54,036 nucleotides of DNA from Diplocarpon mali (GCA_024741835.1 JAENRP010000304.1:1-54036); one strand, 5' to 3'; counted from the stretch's first letter, positions 45,040-54,036 are shown. Notes: generated by a model not told the origin, from the sequence alone. A program made the numbers and translations.

Positions 45040-48000
45040 CAATTCTATTCGAAATAGCAATAGCTTCCGATTCCGATCGAAATACTAGACTTAGAGACCT
45101 TTAACTCTCTTAAAAGAACTAGCAATAATAGTTCAACGATTTAAAGCTTTACTTTAAAAGCAAAGGCATTAAAATAGCGATTTAAAAGACACTTATTAAA
45201 TACGCAAGAATAGCCCCTTATACTCCTTCTACTAATTCGTCTACTTCTACTTTAATAGCTAATACAATTGCTAAGGATTTATTAGATATATTAAATAAGC
45301 TTAGCCTAAGAGCTTTAGTAGATAATAACTAAGAATCCTAAAGGCAGATTTTAAATATAGAAAAGGAGAAGGAGTATAAGCTGGCCTTAGCTAAATATAA
45401 GCTTAAGATCAATAGAGGTTTAAGCGATAAAGACCGAGATTTTATTTGAGTTTATAATAATATAAAAATAAGATAGGATACTTTAAAGGCAAAATACTCT
45501 TAGATAATTGCCTTTAATACTTAGTATCTGCTATAGTAGATCACTTCATTTTAATATAGAAAAGATAAAGATAGTAAGGATATAAATATAAATATAGACT
45601 TTACCTAATCTATACTATATAAAGTAAGGAGGAGAATAAGAGCTATAGATCCTAGGATAGCTATAACTTTTAAAGAAACTTAGCTTTTTAATTTCTTACT
45701 TAATAGCCTCCCTTTTAAATTTACTATTATAAAACAATCTCTTCTTATCTAACCTAACCTTAAGATCTATAAGAAGATCGACCTCCTTTAAACTATTAAG
45801 TAAGACTTTAAAGGACGCTTTAAATCGGCAAATACTGCGTTATAAAGCAATAATAAGCCTAAGAAAAGGAAGAAGCGTAGGATAAGCCCTTAAGCTTATT
45901 AGGAATGCTACTTTTATAATAGTACTTATAATATTACTAATTATAAAGTTAGAAAGCAACTGATTAATATAGTTATTAGCTTTAATATTAAAAAGCAATC
46001 GAAGTAGAAGTTAAAAAGTAAAATGCCCTTATCCTACCGAAGGCTGCAACTATTAAGGAAAGGCAAAGGAAAAGGCTATTTAGCTAGAACTTTAGCAAAT
46101 ACCTTTAATAATAATAGTAGGTTATTTAAACTTAAATCCACTTCTGATGATTTAAATAATAATTATAATAAAAATGCTTACGTTTTAAAAGCCGATCTTT
46201 ATAAGATCCTTAAATCCGATTGGTATAGTAATACTAATTGCATAGCATATATAATTAATAAATCCTACCTATTTAAAGGCCCGCTTACTAAAATAAAAAG
46301 GCGCTCTATTAAAGTTAGTAGTAGAAGGTTATATATAAACTCGATAGGTATAGTAAAGATGAATATTATTAGCATTTCTTTCCTTTTGCAAAATGTTCTT
46401 CTTATACTTAGCTTAAGTATTAATCTCTTATTTAATTATAAGATCTATATAAAGTTGAATTAAATAAGAGTTTTTAATAATCAATTTATATAGTTTATAA
46501 ATAATAATTATAAAGTGATTTTTAAAGCTAAAATTAAAGATAAACTTTATATTATTTTAAAAGTGATATTATAGAAATTAACTCTTAAGCCAGACTTATA
46601 AGTAGATTCCTTTAAAGAAAGTATACTCTTTACCCTAATATAATTAAGTAAAGATAAGGAGAATAGATAGACTCTTAAGCTAGGATCGCAAGTGAAATTT
46701 GTAAAAATAACTCTTAAGCTAAGACTATAGGTAGATTGCAAAGTATCCTTAAAGATAACTCTTAAGCTAGGATTATAAGTGAATTTAATAGAAATAACTC
46801 CTAAGCTAAGACTATAAGTAGATTCTACAGATTCGCTAATAATAACTCTTAAGCTAAGATCGCAAGTGAAATTCGTAGAAATAACTCTTAAGCTAAGACT
46901 ATAAGTGAAATTCGCAAATTTATTAAAAGCGACTCTTAAGCTAGGACCGCAAGTAGATCTTGCGATTTTATTAAAAACGACTCTTAAGCTAGGCTTGCAA
47001 TTGGAAAATGGCAAAACCTTAAATTACTATTACTAGTCCTTTCTAACCGCTAATAATAAAGTATCAACTAATAATAGGCTACTAAAGCTATTAGAAGCCG
47101 AAAGCCTATTAAAGTATTAGCTAATATATAAAAGATTTGCATATTTAAGGCTAGAGAAATTAAAGGGCCTATATAAGGTCTCGACTTTAAAACAGAAGAT
47201 CTAAATACTAAAGGATCGCTTAGTATACCGAATTTATAAGCTAATAAAACTTCGAAATCAAATGCAAACTAAGCTTAGTTTATAAAAAGATTCAATACTA
47301 GTGCTAATATCTATTAATACTACTAGACTATTTACAACTTCAATTAAAGGAAATAATTAGTTCTTTTAAATAGTAAATAACTCTATTTAGCAAATATAAA
47401 CTATTTGCGCTAAGATTAAATCTAAGCTTATAGAAAAGCTAGAAACTTAGAAAGTAATAAAGGAATGCTAGACCTAGTTAAAGCTAATAGCTATTAGGTC
47501 TAATAATACCTTAAAGATTAAGGTAAAGCTTAATAAATAGGTAAAACAAGGAGTTTATTATAAACTAACTATAATATATAAAGGTTCTTACTAGAATAGT
47601 ATTATTAAGCGAAGCATTTAGTAAGTAAAGATTGACTATCGCACTCTACTATAAGATACTAACCTACTACTAGAATTCTAAGACCTTGCAGTTAAGGTAG
47701 ATATATACCTGCGAAATAGAATAGGTAATAGACTAATAGTCAATAGCACCCGAATATCACTATATAAGGCATATTTCAGATAGAAACTAAGCCTAGACTA
47801 TATCTACGTCTTTAGAAGTATCTACTACTCTTATATTAGCCTAAAGTCTTAGCCTGCAGGTATAAAAAGCAAGAAGCTAATAGATTAAGATAAAGAATAT
47901 ATATTTATTAAGTATATTAAATAGATAATAAAGCAATAGATAGTATACGCGCTAGATCTAAAGCGAGTAATCATATCCTTAATAGTTAAGTTTGATAAAT

Positions 48001-48116
48001 CTTAAAATAAGAAGGAGCTATCCTTAAAGCTTTATATATTTAAAGATTCGCAAGGTATACTACTTAATAGTAATACTATTAAGCCGAACTAACAACCCCT
48101 TTCTCTTAGCTTAAGT
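45040..48116 (+). pseudogene. A1 copia gag, protease and integrase (upstream of G)
   Basis: gag spans about 45040-46020 and has a UBN2-type helical region and a knuckle remnant E-C-Y-F-Y-N-S-T-Y-N-I near 45905. The protease lies in an open frame (46023-46463): D-W-Y-S-N-T-N-C near 46215 stands for D-W-Y-x-D-T-G-C. An in-frame nine-copy repeat follows (46581-47003). The pre-integrase region then has R-F-A-Y-L-R-L-E-K-L-K-G-L near 47140 and the integrase extends to about 47860 with V-D-I-Y-L-R-N-R-I near 47700. The start codon is not determined. Stops are TAA/TAG. Confidence 0.85.
46581..47003 (+). repeat. Nine-unit in-frame minisatellite in A1 (T-L-K-L-G-x-Q-V)
   Basis: Units start at 46581, 46671, 46710, 46758, 46797, 46845, 46884, 46932 and 46980 with ACTCTTAAGC (one ACTCCTAAGC). 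After the first 90-bp gap the spacings are 39, 48, 39, 48, 39, 48 and 48 bp. All nine starts share the protease reading frame, and each unit encodes T-(L/P)-K-(L/P)-(G/R)-x-Q-V or similar. The pre-RIP form resembles the T-P-R-P-G-P-R-V units of D1. The minus-strand ORF 46547-47014 is its shadow. Confidence 0.88.
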
Positions 48117-48201
48117 TGTCGTGCATAATACCGCTTGGCCAAAATGTGAATCCACACCTTAGGGCGCGTACTAGCATATTTAGCCTATTTTCTGTATAAT
48201 A
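48117..48201. repeat. G left terminal repeat (85 bp)
   Basis: TGTCGTGCATAATACCGC to TTCTGTATAATA. It keeps many CpA/TpG sites. Confidence 0.88.
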
Positions 48202-48540
48202 TACCCCCTAGGTCGCTGGAAGAACAGTTTTTCCGGCGGCCTAAGTACTAGCCTAGTCTATAGTAGCGTAGATATGGCGCATAGACCGCTAAGCTAGTAG
48301 GAAATAGGTGGTCGGAAGGGCCGGAATGCAATTTTCTTCGGCCATATATCAGACGGCTATCGGACGTCTTTTTACTTAAACCTATCGAAACTTCTATCGA
48401 TATAATCGAAACTAAGTATAATTATTGCCGAGAATTTGAAAAGTGGTTTACTAGTAGAACTTCGAAGCGAGAAACGTCGGCTAAACCTTGCGCAAGAGGA
48501 ATGCGAAAAGAATTATTGCTACGCTTATAGGGCTTATAAC

Positions 48541-48625
48541 TATTGTATATAATACCGCTCGGCCAAAATGTGAATCCACACCTTAGGGCGCGTACTAGCA
48601 TATTTAGCCTATTTTCTGCATAATA
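48541..48625. repeat. G right terminal repeat (85 bp)
   Basis: TATTGTATATAATACCGC to TTCTGCATAATA. It differs from the left copy mainly by C/T and G/A changes in the first ten bases. Confidence 0.88.
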
Positions 48626-48630
48626 TAAGT

Positions 48631-50620
48631 ATATTAAGCGCACCCGCTGATCGACGACCTACTAGTCGCCTAAAGGCCGAATAGACTATTCCTATCGTTT
48701 GCAAACTACCTAAAGTATAAAACAACTTTAATATTATTATTCCTTTAATTAAAGCACCTATAGTAAAGGATATTCCTAAAATAGGTATAAGTAATAATAA
48801 GCCTTTACTATTAGAAAGCGGTTCCTTAGATAATAAGCCTATAGAACCTATAGCCGAACCTATATCTTTGAAAAGGAATAGAGACTTAGAATTAGAAGAT
48901 ACCTTAGATAAACGAAAGTCTAAGCGTATCTAAGCTATAATAGCATATAAGATCTATAAGCTTAAACTTCAATAGAGCTTTAATAAAGATAATACGTTCT
49001 TAACCGCTAAGGGAATAATGAAAATCTCTCTTCCAAAGATGTATAATAAAGCTATTAATAACCTAAAGAATAAAGTAGTATAGAATAAAGCAATCTAAAA
49101 GAAGATAAGCTCTCTTATTGCAAATAGTATATAAATAAAGGAACTGACGCTAAAGGATATGAACCTAGTATTAATAAAGTGGGTCTTTATAATTAAGATA
49201 TATATAAATAGGACCTTAGAATATTATAAGGCAAGGCTTATAGCTAAGAGCTTCTTTTAATAGTATAGAGAAGACTACTTTAATACATTCGCGCTAACAG
49301 TTTGCATAAATACCCTTTGCATATTCATAGCAATAGTAGCCGCTAAGGACCTTAAATGCAGATAGTATAATATTAAAAATGCATTTACTAAAGCAATTAT
49401 AAAAGAATGGATTTTTCTCTTTTAACCTAATAGTATTCCTATATGCGCTAGCCACTCTCTCTATATACTCTGCAGTATTTATAGGCTTAAACAATTAGCC
49501 TATGATTAAAACCTCTTATATAGCTTTACTTTAATAGAAATAGGATTTATTCAAAGCCTAGCTGACCTTTATCTATTTACTTATACTAAGCGTAGAATTA
49601 AGTTACTACTATATATTGATAATATTGCTATAGCTACGAAAACGACTACTTAATTAGATTAGTTCTTTATAACAATTTAGAAACGTTTTAATACTAAGGA
49701 TCTAAAGGGAATTTATAAGATCCTTAGCATCTGCGTTATAAGGAACCGCTCTATTTAAGAACTCTAGTTAGACTAAGAGTAATATATTAAAAAGATCCTA
49801 GATTAAATAGGACTCTTTACTTATACTTCCAACTTTAAGCTAAAGCGTACTTTAATTAAAGGAAAGTATAATAAGTTAAAGCCTATTAATGAAAATAAGC
49901 AAAGAGGAGATCTAAAGAAGTACTAATAAAATATTAAAGCAATTATATATACTATAGTATATATAAGACTAGATATCGCCTTTATTATTAAGCAACTTAA
50001 TCAAAACCTAAAGGATCCGACGATTTAATATAAGAATGCAGTTAAGCGACTTAAAAGGTACCTTCGATTAATAATTATATAAAAGGTAAGATACAGACTA
50101 ATGAAATATATAAGTATAAAGCTTAAGGTATATACTAATTCCAATTAGGCAAATATAAAAGGTTGGAAAAGTATATTTAAAAGCGTAGCAATACTATATA
50201 GCAGACCTATATTATAAGGAAGTAGGAAGTAGAAATCAGTAGCTACCGCAAGCACTAAGGCCGAATATATATCGATATTATTAAATTGCAAATAAGGATT
50301 ATAGATTACTTAAGTTCTAAAAGATATAGGTTTCGCTAAGTATATTAAATAAGATAGGAATTATATTAATCTTTAAGTAGATAATATAAAGGCGATTGCA
50401 CTTATAAAGAATCCATACTTATATAAGCGATCGAAATATATTAATATTACTTACTACTTTATTTGCGACCTTATTATAAAGAATAAGTTATTAATTACTT
50501 ATATCCTAACTAATTGAATAGTAGTAGATAGATTTATAAAGCTACTAGAGATAATTGCAAAGTTCGAAGTATTTAAAGATATACTAAAGTTGCAAAAGAT
50601 AGTAGGGGCTTAGTAGGCTT
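48631..50620 (+). pseudogene. A1 copia RT and RNase H (downstream of G)
   Basis: Collinear with A0 846-2840. RT has K-W-V-F-I-I-K near 49178 and Y-K-A-R-L-I-A-K near 49225; the active site near 49608 reads Y-I-D-N-I, with one Asp lost, whereas A0 retains both. RNase H has S-T-K-A-E-Y-I near 50255 and the C-terminal region extends to about 50600. The mutation pattern differs from A0 at many sites, so each copy was RIPed separately. Confidence 0.87.
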
Positions 50621-50627
50621 AAGGACG

Positions 50628-50780
50628 ACTCCTAGGCCTGCCTTACGAATTAAGTTATATAGTCTTATAAAGGAAAGTTTTTAAATCGACTCCTAGGCCT
50701 AGACTGCGAGTCAAGTTATATAGTCTTATAAAGGAATATCTTTTAGGAAATTTAACTCCTAGTCCTACCTTGCGAGTAGG
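50628..50780 (+). repeat. Three degenerate T-P-R-P repeat units in A1, 3' end
   Basis: Units start at about 50628, 50689 and 50755 and match A0 2843-2995 in order and spacing. They retain more of the consensus (actcctaggcctagactgcgagtcaa split over the unit). Confidence 0.75.
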
Positions 50781-50915
50781 GTTAGTGATTTTAATAGAGG
50801 TTACTATTAATTAATTGTTTTTAATTTAAAGAGATACCTAGGAATTGGATTAGCATAAAAGGATAGTTATTATTTTCCTAACTATAGGTCAATTGGAATA
50901 AGATCTAAGTAAGGG

Positions 50916-51110
50916 TATTAAGATAGGTAATATAGCTATCACTTTAATATATTATTATATAATCCTACTACTTAGTTAATAGGATATTAATACGTATATA
51001 GCTATAGGGAAGAAAGGGGTAACCTTTCTTCTTTAACTCTTACTAATATATCGACCATCGACCTTTAGAAGCCTCCTTTACCTACTGCGCCGACTTACTT
51101 AAGCTCAATA
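50916..51110 (+). repeat. A1 3' LTR (195 bp)
   Basis: From TATTAAGATAGG to CTCAATA, preceded by a purine-rich aagtaaggg. It pairs with 44462-44656. Confidence 0.94.
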
Positions 51111-51115
51111 AATAT

Positions 51116-51409
51116 AAAGGTTCTGCACCTCGATTAAGGGGTGATTTTTTTTTGCACCTCTATTATAGGGTGATTTTTTTTTGCACTTCTATTAAGGGGT
51201 GATTTTTTACTCCTGGGCTGGGCCCGCGAGTTGATTTTGACTTTTTTAAAGGGTGGATTTCCTACTCTAGAGTAGAGCGCGCTAGCGAACTCTACTCTAT
51301 TTCCCATATCTGCAGATTGATTTTTTATACGAAACTGTAAATTATAACAAAAGTTATAATATCATATATATTGCTAGCAAATACCTTTAAAGGTCTCCCC
51401 AGAGGGGTG
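51116..51409 (+). other. D1 3' untranslated region with tandem repeats, a peptide-repeat unit and polypurine tract
   Basis: After A1 the D1 sequence resumes. Three tandem units of about 29 bp (tgcacctc, then attaaggggtgattttt) occupy about 51124-51207. They are followed by one well-preserved copy of the dispersed motif, ACTCCTGGGCTGGGCCCGCG (51208), which would encode T-P-G-L-G-P-R-V-D. The purine-rich agaggggtg (51401-51409) directly abuts the LTR and fits a polypurine tract. Confidence 0.7.
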
Positions 51410-51656
51410 TATTACAGATATGCCTATTATATATTTATTATATGATCTATCATATGACACATTATATATATGATATATCATATGACTTGCTATATGACTT
51501 AGCGCCTTTATTAAGAAGGCCGCTTACCTTAAATAGCTCCTAGTTAAAGAGCTCTTATAAATCAAAACACCTAACATCGTCGTTTGCACCTCATACTTCT
51601 TCGTACCCTCTTCTAGTTTACTATCAAGTTCACTATTAGAGAACCTCCTTGCTACA
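51410..51656 (+). repeat. D1 3' LTR (247 bp)
   Basis: Starts TATTACAGATATGCC and ends GCTACA; it aligns with 52095-52341. The polypurine tract on its left marks it as a 3' LTR. It contains AT-rich near-palindromic tcatatga repeats. Confidence 0.85.
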
Positions 51657-52094
51657 ACCTATATAAGGACGATTCCTTTGAGATTTCCGTCCTTATACGA
51701 CCTTATTAATCTCTTAATTCGCAGATAAGAGACCGGCCTTTTGAAAAACCTCTTTGAAATATTTATAGCCTTTTTATTTAACTTTAAAAATCATTAATAT
51801 CTCTACCCTTAATCGCCTAGTTACTTAAAACTATCGATTTTATTTAGCAACTATTAATAACCTTAGATTTTCCCTTTTCGGCTCTGCTTTAAAAAACCCC
51901 TATTTTCTTCCTTAACTCCGAGATTTTCGGAATTTTCGGCTTCTTAATATAAAAAGTTTGATAAACCTTATAATAGCAATCTTAAATAGCAGTAGTTTTA
52001 AGTACTTAAGTAATATTAAGCGCAAACTCCAATTAGAAGTATCTCTTTAGAATTATTAAAAATCCGAATCTGATAATTTAACTGCCTTAGCTTA
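51657..52094. other. Unassigned 438-bp spacer between D1 and D2
   Basis: This is the only stretch in the window that I cannot assign to an LTR element. It is AT-rich with T-runs (gattttcccttttcgg, gagattttcggaattttcgg). No ORF, RNA gene or repeat was recognised. It may be original host DNA or part of a still older element. Confidence 0.5.
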
Positions 52095-52341
52095 TATTGC
52101 AGGTATGCCCGTCACATATTTGTCATATGATCTATTATATGACATATCATATATATGATATATCATATGACTTGCCATATGACTTAGCGCCTTCACTAAG
52201 AAGGCCGCTTACCTTAAATAGCTCTTAGTTAGAGAGCTCTTATGAATCAAGACACCTAACATCGTCGTTTGCACCTTATACTTCTTCGTGCCCTCTTCTA
52301 GTTTACTATTAAGTTTACTATTAGAGAACCTCCTTGCTATA
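52095..52341 (+). repeat. D2 5' LTR (247 bp)
   Basis: Starts TATTGCAGGTATGCC and ends GCTATA; less RIP-mutated than the D1 copy. It is followed by a primer-binding site, so it is a 5' LTR of a second D element that begins here and continues beyond the window. Confidence 0.85.
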
Positions 52342-52400
52342 AGTTATAAGCCCCGCATGCCTATAAATAGCATTCGACAAATTCCATCGATTAAAGTCTC
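52342..52400 (+). other. D2 primer-binding site and leader
   Basis: AGTTATAAGCCCC directly follows the LTR; allowing one RIP change, GTTATGAGCCC is complementary to the initiator tRNA-Met anticodon arm. The leader is cut by C3, whose left flank is gtctc (52396-52400). Confidence 0.7.
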
Positions 52401-52699
52401 TATTGGTACGCAGATTCCTGTGCAGGAGGCAAGCTGCCCTTATTCCTAGGGTCATCCTATATAGCTGTACCATATGCGATATAAGGGGTTTCGTATATAT
52501 TTCGGACGGCTATTTAGCCGGAGGACTTCGGAAGGATATCTATATATAGCTAAGAGGGACTATAAGAGGGAGGACATTTATAGGTATAAAGGTACTATCT
52601 CGGTTATATAAAGATAGATAGATATTATAATAGATTCTTTTTAATAATAAGTACTTAACTATATTCATATGAATATTAATTACTAATATAGAACCTATA
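52401..52699 (+). repeat. C3 5' LTR (299 bp)
   Basis: TATTGGTACGCAG to CCTATA. Reads the same as the C1 and C2 LTRs in opposite orientation. Confidence 0.93.
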
Positions 52700-52829
52700 C
52701 TAATTAGTGGTAGCACTTTTACTATAGATAAGTAAGGTTATTAAATTAAAGAATTCTTTCTTGATTTAAGGAGTACTTAATTGTATTTCCGGCTTACTTT
52801 AAATACTAACTTAAATATATAAAGTAATA

Positions 52830-53712
52830 TCAGTTACTACTAGAGGGGAAAAGGCGAAAGGTATGCGAATCAAGCTAGAATTATTACTTTAAAGGTAGAT
52901 ACTATCCTCTTTTACTTGCGTTCTATTATATATTATAATTAAGGCAAAATCAGAGTGCAATCGGTATCCCGACTATAATTAAACAATAGTATAATAATAC
53001 GTAAAATACGATTATATTAGACTTCTTTCGGACCCTATTAGAGCGCAAAGCAATATCCGGATAATATTAGGAAATGACTAAGGGGAGACTATTAATACCG
53101 CTTAATCTAAGGTAACCTTAGATACTAAGGGATTTCGAAAGGAATATAAGACCTTAAGAGGATCAACTTAGCAAAGAGGCCCTTAGATTAAAAGACCGAT
53201 ATATAGAGAACTTCCGAAAGATACTATAAGATAGTAAAAGGAGAGGGTTATACCTTATTAAGGACTTTTAAAAGGAGTTCTAAGATTAGATAATTAGCGA
53301 TTTTAAATCGCTAGATAAGGACGTTCGATAACGCTTAAGGGATAACCTTCGGTACTATAGAGTATATGTTTAGCATAAGAAGGGCATTTCGATCGGCTAG
53401 GCACTTTTCGATATAGTATATTAAAAAGGAAATAAGTAATTAGAAGATTAGCTAAAGTCATAGACTTAAGAAGTACCGAACTCGGTTATAGTATAATCTC
53501 TAAGATATAGAACAAGGTCTACTTTAGAATTTGCCAAATTTATATAAATAAGCGAGCCACTTGCTTAAAGGGTTACTATAGCTGAATAGGAGATACTATG
53601 CTAAGACTCGCTTTAGTAAGGATACCTTAGATATAATAATAATACTTTATAAGATAATCTATATAAAGCAAACACTTTAAGATAAACAATCGAATAATAT
53701 AACCTTAAAAGA
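52830..53712 (+). pseudogene. C3 gag, N-terminal piece
   Basis: Collinear with the gag regions of C1 and C2, sharing blocks such as gaggggaaaaggcgaaagg (about 52845) and the following charged region. Stops are TAA/TAG. It is cut by A2. No conserved catalytic motif is expected in this part; the assignment rests on alignment and position behind the 5' LTR. Confidence 0.7.
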
Positions 53713-53907
53713 TATTAAGATAGGTGATACAGCTATCACTCCGATATATTATCATATGACCCTACTGCTTAGTTAGTAGGATATTAATACGTATATAGCT
53801 ATAAGGAAGAAAGGGGTAACCTTCCTTCCTTAACTCTTACTAATATATCGACTATCGACCTTTAGAAGCCTCCTTTACCTACTGCGCTAACTCACTTAAG
53901 CTTAATA
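53713..53907 (+). repeat. A2 5' LTR (195 bp)
   Basis: TATTAAGATAGG to CTTAATA; close to the A1 5' LTR. Confidence 0.94.
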
Positions 53908-54036
53908 GGTTATAAGCCTTAGATAGACCGATAATAGATTATTAACTTCCCTTAGAAAGCACTTGCGCTGCAACTATTAGTAGGAAGTTGAACGAGACTT
54001 ATAGTAAAAGGCGAGCAATCGGCGAATAGGAGGTAT
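53713..54036 (+). mobile_element. A2: 5' end of a family A copia element in C3
   Basis: 5' LTR 53713-53907 followed by the initiator-tRNA-type PBS GGTTATAAGCCT (53908-53919) and leader matching A1 44657-44785. It runs off the window. Left flank aaaga (53708-53712). Confidence 0.93.

Larger units (their letters stand above)
48117..48625. mobile_element. G: 509-bp miniature LTR element (TRIM-like) inserted in A1
   Basis: Two 85-bp direct terminal repeats (48117-48201, 48541-48625) flank 339 bp of internal DNA; TSD taagt is at 48112-48116 and 48626-48630. The empty site is preserved in A0 near 841-845 (cttaagtatatt). There is no coding capacity for gag or pol; the 73-codon minus ORF at 48422-48643 overlaps a terminal repeat and is not a gene. 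The size matches terminal-repeat retrotransposons in miniature (TRIMs). The end TGTCGTGCA equals the start of the E LTR. Confidence 0.88.
44462..51110 (+). mobile_element. A1: full-length copia element, family A (6649 bp with nested G)
   Basis: LTRs of 195 bp lie at 44462-44656 and 50916-51110; TSD aatat is at 44457-44461 and 51111-51115. gag-pol is on the plus strand. Without the 514 bp added by G and its TSD copy the element is about 6.1 kb. Unlike B1, C, E and F, no room exists for an antisense ORF between pol and the 3' LTR (about 300 bp). Confidence 0.94.
3325..51656 (+). mobile_element. D1: oldest visible copia element, broken into four parts by nested insertions
   Basis: D1 is a plus-strand Ty1/copia element whose visible pieces are 3325-3768, 34202-35731, 43791-44461 and 51116-51656. 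Removing E with one TSD copy rejoins the integrase frame. Removing C2 (TSD tgaag) rejoins RT to RNase H, and removing A1 (TSD aatat) rejoins the C-terminus to the 3' region and LTR. The gag, protease and 5' LTR are not in the window; they would lie left of A0. About 3.2 kb of D1 is visible. Within this span only those four pieces are D1 sequence. Confidence 0.88.
52401..53712 (+). mobile_element. C3: 5' part of a plus-strand family C copia element, interrupted by A2
   Basis: A 299-bp 5' LTR (52401-52699) and about 1 kb of leader and gag align with the reverse complement of C1 (about 12075-13386) and C2. A2 inserts at 53712; the remainder lies outside the window. Confidence 0.92.

Noticed and set aside
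46581..47003. CRISPR-like array
   Set aside because: Repeats are degenerate, spacers are themselves related, all units share the polyprotein frame, and the context is a fungal retrotransposon.
46547..47014. 155-codon minus-strand ORF
   Set aside because: It is the complement of the in-frame minisatellite of A1 pol; its repetitive S-L-R-V peptide is a shadow.
48422..48643. 73-codon minus-strand ORF in G
   Set aside because: It crosses the right terminal repeat and the insertion boundary, so it is not a native gene.
51410..52341. A 932-bp non-autonomous element bounded by the two 247-bp repeats
   Set aside because: The flanks do not form a TSD (gggtg versus agtta); the left repeat has a polypurine tract before it and the right one has a PBS after it, as expected for a 3' LTR and a 5' LTR of two different D elements.
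1..54036. DNA transposons, LINEs, tRNA or rRNA genes, host genes
   Set aside because: I found no terminal inverted repeats with TA or 8-bp duplications, no LINE RT order, no cloverleaf or rRNA core sequence, and no uninterrupted cellular gene.

Overview
This window is a piece of AT-rich, transposon-filled heterochromatin from a filamentous ascomycete fungus. I see no host gene, tRNA, rRNA or CRISPR array. The fungal assignment rests on two things. The retrotransposon families (fungal-type Ty1/copia and a Ty3/gypsy chromovirus) have recognisable gag, protease, integrase, RT and RNase H remnants. Nearly every inactivating change is a C-to-T or G-to-A transition, mostly CpA to TpA: Gln codons became TAA/TAG, Trp codons became TAG, catalytic Asp became Asn, Gly became Lys/Asn/Ser and Cys became Tyr. 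That is the signature of repeat-induced point mutation (RIP). No element here looks able to encode a working protein.

Matching LTR ends, 5-bp target-site duplications (TSDs) and reading frames that resume across insertions resolve almost the whole window into nested LTR elements, which I name A to G. The oldest visible layer is copia element D1, split into 3325-3768, 34202-35731, 43791-44461 and 51116-51656 (the last includes its 3' LTR). Inserted in D1 are A0 (5' part missing or outside, 3' end at 3324), copia E (3769-34196, TSD CGATG/CGATA), copia C2 on the minus strand (35732-43785, TSD TGAAG) and copia A1 (44462-51110, TSD AATAT). Inside E lie copia B1 (4592-19857, TSD ATAGG) and chromovirus F (25780-33328, TSD AATAC). 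Inside B1 lies copia C1 on the minus strand (5329-13386, TSD GTTAA). Inside A1 lies a 509-bp miniature LTR element G (48117-48625, TSD TAAGT). After a 438-bp unassigned spacer (51657-52094) a second nest begins: D2 (5' LTR at 52095) holds C3 (52401), which holds A2 (53713), running off the right edge.

The most interesting signal is architectural. Elements B1, C1, C2, E and F each carry, between the end of pol and the 3' LTR, a second reading frame on the opposite strand, convergent with gag-pol. Its only in-frame stops are the RIP-type TAA/TAG for about 180-340 codons. In C1/C2 and E it contains a similar Cys cluster (C-x8/9-C-x2-C-x6-C), with a looser version in F. The same accessory module in Copia and Gypsy elements suggests a shared, possibly exchangeable antisense gene. 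Its function is unknown.

Other notable structures are a short repeat encoding a T-P-R-x-G-P-R-V-like peptide, found as a nine-copy in-frame array inside A1 and as dispersed copies in D1 and at the 3' end of A elements; primer-binding sites in A, D and E complementary to the anticodon arm of initiator tRNA-Met (half-tRNA priming); and conserved palindromes in family C. Coordinates of LTR ends are exact readings of the sequence; coding limits inside RIP-damaged polyproteins are approximate.
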